From the NCBI GenBank assembly GCA_958298945.1, contig OY282605.1:108558267-108622266 (forward strand): 64,000 nt of DNA, given 5' to 3'. Origin of the DNA: Atherix ibis (Eukaryota > Arthropoda > Insecta > Diptera > Athericidae). The position numbers and the translations under genes are program-made. Shown here one piece after another: positions 58,861 through 64,000 of the stretch. The number at the start of each line of letters is the position of its first letter. Positions within the stretch are counted from its first letter, which is position 1. The notes beneath the pieces were generated by a model. It saw nothing but the letters and a program-made list of their open reading frames with translations, did no database searches and was not told where the DNA came from.

Positions 58861-59871
58861 AGCTATGCTTTCAGCATCACCACATGGATAACCTTTTATT
58901 AATACAAGAAAGAAAATCTAGATAATTTTTTGGAAATGTTTTTTTTTTGTAACAAACACAACGAATTTGGCAAGTTAAAAGATTTTGCCATTAAATATTT
59001 GGCATACGAGTTTTTGCAGATTTTTTAAAAATGTTTCTTAAAAGAGAATTTTTACAAAAAGCAAAAAAAAATTCCGAATACAAGGCAACACATTTAATTG
59101 TTACATGAGAATATAAAGTAGCAGACAATGATTAATAACAACAGTCGTAGACGATACTTTGACCCATTGGCTGGTTTATAGAGTTGCACCATTGTACATT
59201 CGTGCAGATTTGTGCAGTACGTCATTTATGCAATTTCACTAAATGTACAGCCATTTGTGCACACGTGTAATTGCACTTTGATTGCATACACGTATGCGTG
59301 TCAGAGTAAATTGTGTTGTAAATTTATTGTATTTTATTTATTACCAGTTTTTATTAGCACGTTTGTTTTAATCTCTTAAAAAATTTTCATTAACTAAGTA
59401 CTTTTCATGAAATTTGTACAATATTTATTTTTAAGTTAGTTTTAATTTTGAAAATTTCCGTCTTAAAATGTATAACACATAAAGTGGAACGAATATATGA
59501 CGTCATATAGTATAAAGCTTTGGGTGATTTCAGAACAATAACTGTTCCGAAATTCATTAGTATAACAGTTGTATTGAAATCAACACTAAAGAATCTATTG
59601 TATTCTTTATTAATTTCTGACAATATCTTTTTCTAAAGATTTAAAGTTTTTCTTATATTGAAATTGAATTAATTAATTTACAAAATTTTCATTACAAATT
59701 TGTGCTTACAGTTGTGAATAGTTGCCAAAATATAACTGGTATACAGCTGTCAGATATGACTCTAGTGCTACCACTGCATTAGTACAAAGTAAAGTTTCTA
59801 CCAATTGGAAGAGTTTTGAATTTCGAATTAGCAAACTGATCTTATGTTCAAACACTAAAGAAATTTTATTA
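58861..59871. other. Intergenic stretch, nothing recognised
   Basis: It is an AT-rich sequence with no supported feature. Confidence 0.55.
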
Positions 59872-59988
59872 TATTAAATGCGTTTGGATTTAATACCTAC
59901 AATTTTTTATTCATCTAATTAAGTACTTCGGGATTACTTAATTAGATGAATAAAAAATTGTAGGTATTAAATCCAAACGCATTTAATA
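59872..59988. repeat. Perfect palindrome, 54-bp arms, 9-nt loop
   Basis: Arms 59872-59925 and 59935-59988 (TATTAAATGCGTTTGGATTT onward) are exact reverse complements around CTTCGGGAT. It is the longest such structure in the window. Confidence 0.97.
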
Positions 59989-60048
59989 ATAATATTGATA
60001 TGCTTTTTATTTAGAAACGAATCAACTGCAATTGTAAAATTAATTATA

Positions 60049-60276
60049 TGAGATCTGTTCAAAAAGTATCGCGAATTTTGAATTTCCGCGGGTTACGTAT
60101 ATTCGATTTTCGATAGTTTTGTGGCGTTATGTTGGTCCTCATGTCTCTCACTCATGCCGACAAGTTCGGCCATTTTGAATGTTCGGTTAATTTTTGACAG
60201 CTGTTTTGCTTGCACGTGTTTTGGCTCCGTAACCCGCGGAAATTCAAAATTCGCGATACTTTTTGAGCAGACCTCG
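60049..60276. mobile_element. 228-bp mariner-derived MITE
   Basis: TA, then TGAGATCTGTTCAAAAAGTA at one end, and reversed CGAGGTCTGCTCAAAAAGTA at the other, then TA. The ends match the mariner at 20817 over more than 60 bp, including the CCGCGGGTTACG segment. The interior retains no transposase, so it is a terminal-repeat deletion derivative of that family. Confidence 0.9.
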
Positions 60277-60544
60277 TATCCTATGTTTAACGGTCAGATC
60301 TATTTTTGGCTATTATTCTTTTATGACGTTATGTTGGTATATAATTTTGTGACGTTATGTTGGTACTCATGTCTCTCACTTATGCCGACAAATTCGGTCA
60401 TTTTGAATGTTCAGTTAATTTTTGACAGCTGTTTTGCTTGCACGTGTTTTGGCTCCGTAACCCGCGGAAATTCAAAATTCACGATACTTTTTGAGCAGAC
60501 CTCGTATCCTATGTTTAACGGTCAGATCTATTTTTGGCTATTAT
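60116..60544 (+). repeat. Tandem duplication of MITE plus flank, 228-bp period
   Basis: The segment from GTTATGTTGGTCCTC through the MITE right end and the 42-bp flank TATCCTATGTTTAACGGTCA... is repeated from about 60344. The second copy lacks the left terminal repeat. A bridging sequence with an extra GACGTTATGTTGGTA lies between. A 169-codon frame through it is a by-product. Confidence 0.9.
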
Positions 60545-62946
60545 TCAACAAGCATTCTGAATATAATATTTTTAATAGCAGAAAAAAAGGCGTTGTGAAG
60601 CCATTGGGGACGGGGGAGGAGGGATGTTAGGTGTCTTAATAATACTTTTCATGACTATTAGTCCAAAGAAATACAATTTTTATAAATACTTGTAACAATA
60701 TTGATGGGAAAACCAATTTCACATAAATAACGTTATTTGTTTTTTTTCCCGCTTTTTTTTGTAGCCATACCCATTTTTTGAATAATAATTTTAATTAATT
60801 TTGACATTAATAAATTTCAAAATGTTTATCTAATCGTAAAGAATTTCCTTTTTTTTTCTAAGAATTTGATTCTATAAGAGAGAAAAAATTAATAAATAGT
60901 TTTGACAAAAAGAAAAGAATAAACACGTAAAAGGATGGAGGATGGTTATACAAAATTGATAAGTAAATCAAGCAAAATTATTGTCTTCTTATACATATTT
61001 TTTCGCCCTTCACTGTTGGAGTAGTATCGATCGTCGAAAATAATTTATGAAATTGGTTTATTTCGTAGCCATAGTGGCTCCAACAATCTTGGTGCTGTCT
61101 AACCAACAACCCCACTTGTATGAACCACTCAACCTTTTACTCAGTCATCAGTACACGAGTGTACTCGTATCTCGGTCAAATTACTTCCGTTTTGTATTAG
61201 ACCTTGTCAACGGAGATTGACCTAAAGCGACCCCCCGTTCATATAAAATGCATTTGCTCGATATTTACACAATTCCCCAGGTGCATACATGTGCTGTGCA
61301 TACGTATCGCCATACCTGCTGTATGTATAAATTGTATAATGAAATTTACTGTGCGCTAATGGACTACCTACCCCCTTCATGGTTGGTTGGCTGTTTAGTT
61401 GGCTTGACTTTGCCACATAATGGTTTCGGTATTTATGAGGCAAGCTTGAGTTCATCGTTTTTAATAGTGTTGGTCGACCGCTTGGACACTATAGGGTGTG
61501 TCATCGACTGACTCACGCACTGATGCCATCCTTAAAAATTTAAGTTGTTTGTACTAGCATACATAATCATATATATATATTTATTTAGTACAAAACAATT
61601 CACCTTCTCAAATGTCGATTATTTATTTTTGTTTTTTTCCCATTTTTCGCAATTACCTTGTATAAACTTTCATGGTTACCTTACACAAGCTTTTTTTTTA
61701 AAAAAAATTAATAAACAATCATATTTCTTATAAGGAAATTAATAAATTTACTAAATTGATGGCTGATTTTATTATTATTTTTTTCTTCTTCAAGAATTTA
61801 GTTTTGTTTTACCACGTCTCAAACGCAATTACAAATTTTTCAAAAGAGCTGATTAAAATAAATTATAAACAACAAAAAATTTTATTCTTTATTGAACAAT
61901 TTTTATTATGAAATTTTCCGGTAAATTTACTTCAATCAATGTCAAATACATAATAGTAAATGAATTATTATTGTTTAGCTTTATTATAAAATATTTTTGA
62001 CATTTTATTAACTTGGTTTGGATTGGAATTATTTTTGAACTTTTAAAATTATTGCATCTATGGAAAATTGGAATTAATTTTTTCAATTTAATTTTAAACT
62101 AATCACTGGAGTTTATTTTTAGAATTTGAGATATTTTCAAGTAAACGTGTTGATATTAATTTTTGGTTTATTAAATCGTTTCAGAATATTTTTTTTTGTG
62201 TACGAAAAACATGATGGTCATTATAAATATTAAAAGTTTGGGTTCAAAGTGTAATGTACTGCAACCATCCAATCAAGAACGGGGAAGTTTATGCTTTTAT
62301 ATTGTATTCACACTATTTACTTAATTGATATAGTTTTATTTTTCGTTGTAAAACAACAAATTCGATATCGATTAGTACAATAAGTAATGTTATAAAAAAT
62401 TAAGTTGACAGCTAAATTGGTAATTAATACAAGAAAACATTTCTAAATTTCTCATTGCTCAAATTAATATACAGCAATTAAATTAATTTTAATACACAAA
62501 ATATTTATTAGAATAATTTATTTTCTTTAGTGTTATTGCCTTACGATTTCTGGTAAATTTGTTGCCAAGGTTACTGTGTACACTATGTGTCTAATTGAAC
62601 TTGTTATGTCTCTGCGTTTGGGGGTTGGGGGGTGTTGGGTCAAGCAGGTAATTTTAAAAATAGGAATTCGTTTCCGTTTTGCTATTTATGAGTTCAAATG
62701 CAATTGAGTATTTCTTACAGAGTTCATTAAAACTGATTTGTTATTATTGTATTAAATGCAATAATTTTTTGATTGTCTTTTATAAGTTGTTGAAAATAAT
62801 TTATTAAATCTGTGTGCATTGTTAAAATTTCAAAATTTTAAATCTGCTCTCATTGATGCCAGTCTCATAACTTTTCTGTACACCTCGTATGATTTCAACA
62901 ATTTTACATATTTTCCTATCCAGTACTTCTATAACTTATAAGCTTA
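60545..62946. other. Intergenic stretch; GC-richer island at about 61010-61530
   Basis: The island includes ACGAGTGTACTCGT (self-complementary), AGGTGCATACATGTGCTGTG and CATCGACTGACTCACGCACT. Overlapping short frames on both strands argue against coding. It may be conserved regulatory DNA. The remainder is AT-rich. Confidence 0.45.
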
Positions 62947-64000
62947 CCAGGTGTATCAGTTTAAAACCGCTGTTTGGTCATAGATGGCGTGAGTGAGCGA
63001 ATTAAGCTACCATGGACACCCCATATTTTTTTTGTGGGTTTGACATCTGTCAACATTAATCAGTGCACATTGTCAGCAATTTCGTACAACAACATACATT
63101 TTTCCTTTGGTAACCATGTCTAGTTTTGTGCCAGAAAAAGAGCATATGCGGGAAGCCTGTGTTTCTGCTACAATTTGAAGAAATCGACTGCCGAATCGTA
63201 TCAAATTCTTATGGTGATAGTGCTTTATCGGAAACATTGTGCCTATGGTGATAGTGCTTTATCGGAAACATTGTGCCGAGATTGGTTTCGTCGGTTCAAA
63301 GATGGCAATTTTGACTTGTGGGACAAGAAGCGTGAAAATCGGCTTAGGAAGGTTGAGGACCATCAACTACAGGCTCTTTTGGACGAAGACGATACCCAAT
63401 CGCAAAAAATACTCGCGGAGCAATTGGGTGTAACTCAACCAGCCATTTCCATGCGTCTGCATGCCATGGGGAAGATTGAAAACATGCATCGGATGTTGAC
63501 AGGTGATGAAAAGTGGATATATTTCGAGAATACTAAACGCAAGAAATCGTGGGTTGATCCCGGCCAACCATCAACATCTTCCTCAAAACCAAATCACTTC
63601 GGACGGAAGACGATGCTGTGCGTTTGGTGGGATCGGCAGGGTATCGTTTACTATGAGATGTTGAAACCTCGTGAAACTGTCAATGCCTACCGCTACTGAT
63701 CAAATTGCACCGTGCTCTGCATGAAAAAAGGACGGATTATCAACAAAGACATAATAAGCTGATTTTCCTCCACGACAACGCACCATCGCACACGTCAAAA
63801 ATGGTCCCAAACTACTTGGAGACACTCAACTGGGAGGTGCTACCTCACCCTGCTTATTCACCAGACCTGGCCCCTTCCGACTATCACCTGTTTTCGTCGA
63901 TTGGCCACGCGCTCGCTGAGCAGAAATTCGATTCTTACGAAGACGTCCGAAAATGGCTTGATGAGGGGTTTGCCTCGAAAGAGAAGGAATTTTTTTGGCG
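62947..64000 (+). mobile_element. Mariner (DD34D), cut by the window end
   Basis: TA (62945-62946) precedes CCAGGTGTATCAGTTTAAAA, the 5' terminal repeat of the family at 12510 and 27047. The leader CATCTGTCAACATTAATCAG is shared with both. The remaining 3' end lies beyond 64000. Confidence 0.93.
63117..64000 (+). pseudogene. Mariner transposase pseudogene, partial at window edge
   Basis: The start [14 protein letters not shown] at 63117 is followed by a frameshift near 63160. The main frame reads KKSTAESYQI, a 33-bp tandem duplication (TATGGTGATAGTGCTTTATC twice), [44 protein letters not shown] (first Asp) and [18 protein letters not shown]. About 38 codons between KIEN and the Asp box are deleted. 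A further frameshift near 63697 is followed by [16 protein letters not shown] (second Asp) and [16 protein letters not shown] (third Asp, 34 residues on). It is non-functional. Confidence 0.92.

Noticed and set aside
60121..60630. 169-codon open frame with an internal repeat of about 76 residues
   Set aside because: It runs through a tandemly duplicated MITE and its flank; the repeat is in the DNA, and the frame is open by chance.
1..64000. tRNA, rRNA or CRISPR-like arrays
   Set aside because: No tRNA-like box pair, rRNA segment or regularly spaced repeat array was seen. The only periodic array is the minisatellite at 13712-14036, which has no spacers.

Overview
The window looks like nuclear DNA of a higher (brachyceran, probably schizophoran) fly. 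It is very AT-rich, full of mariner/Tc1 relics, and carries one host gene I recognise with confidence: the single Ena/VASP-family gene of insects, enabled (ena), on the + strand. I cannot name the species.

Gene layout. Eight coding exons run from 36337 to 40531 and encode the EVH1 domain, a proline/glutamine-rich centre with profilin-type polyproline runs, and an EVH2 region (actin-binding motifs plus a C-terminal tetramerisation coiled coil). All junctions are GT-AG and the frame stays open to a TAA at 40529-40531. Ena/VASP genes split codon 2 with an intron. The only convincing partner I found for the phase of the EVH1 exon is ATGTG followed by GTAAGT at 1107-1117, which would make intron 1 about 35 kb and the protein 667 residues. 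An A-rich block follows the stop and is probably a long 3' UTR. No second host protein-coding gene was found downstream to 64000.

Repeat layout. Intron 1 and the downstream intergenic DNA are a transposon graveyard. It holds (i) mariner DD34D elements with TA target duplications (6343-7586, 12510-13565, 20817-21670, 27047-28421, 54868-56074, 62947-end, plus a C-terminal scrap near 46000); (ii) Tc1/mariner relatives with a DD41D spacing in two subgroups (16260-18328, 31247-32373, 21773-22060; and 20262-21730, 44840-45310, 46950-48835, 58240-58860); (iii) Tc1-like relics (8057-8516, 29329-29913, 23470-23900) and an R1-like LINE scrap; (iv) a non-coding family with ends CTTAGATTAAAG, about 1.2 kb when complete, in at least six copies. 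One copy is inserted in a DD41D element with a clean 8-bp target duplication. None of the transposases looks intact.

Unusual structure. Several near-perfect inverted repeats with spacers of 1-17 nt (arms of 16 to 54 bp) are scattered through the window. One lies inside a mariner transposase, where the parental sequence is known and shows that a local segment was copied in inverted orientation. A mosaic block of about 1.3 kb is present twice (near 47200 and near 54045) and retains a sliver of its source locus, so the direction of copying can be inferred. These, the CTTAGATTAAAG family and the distant ena start exon are the points most worth following up.
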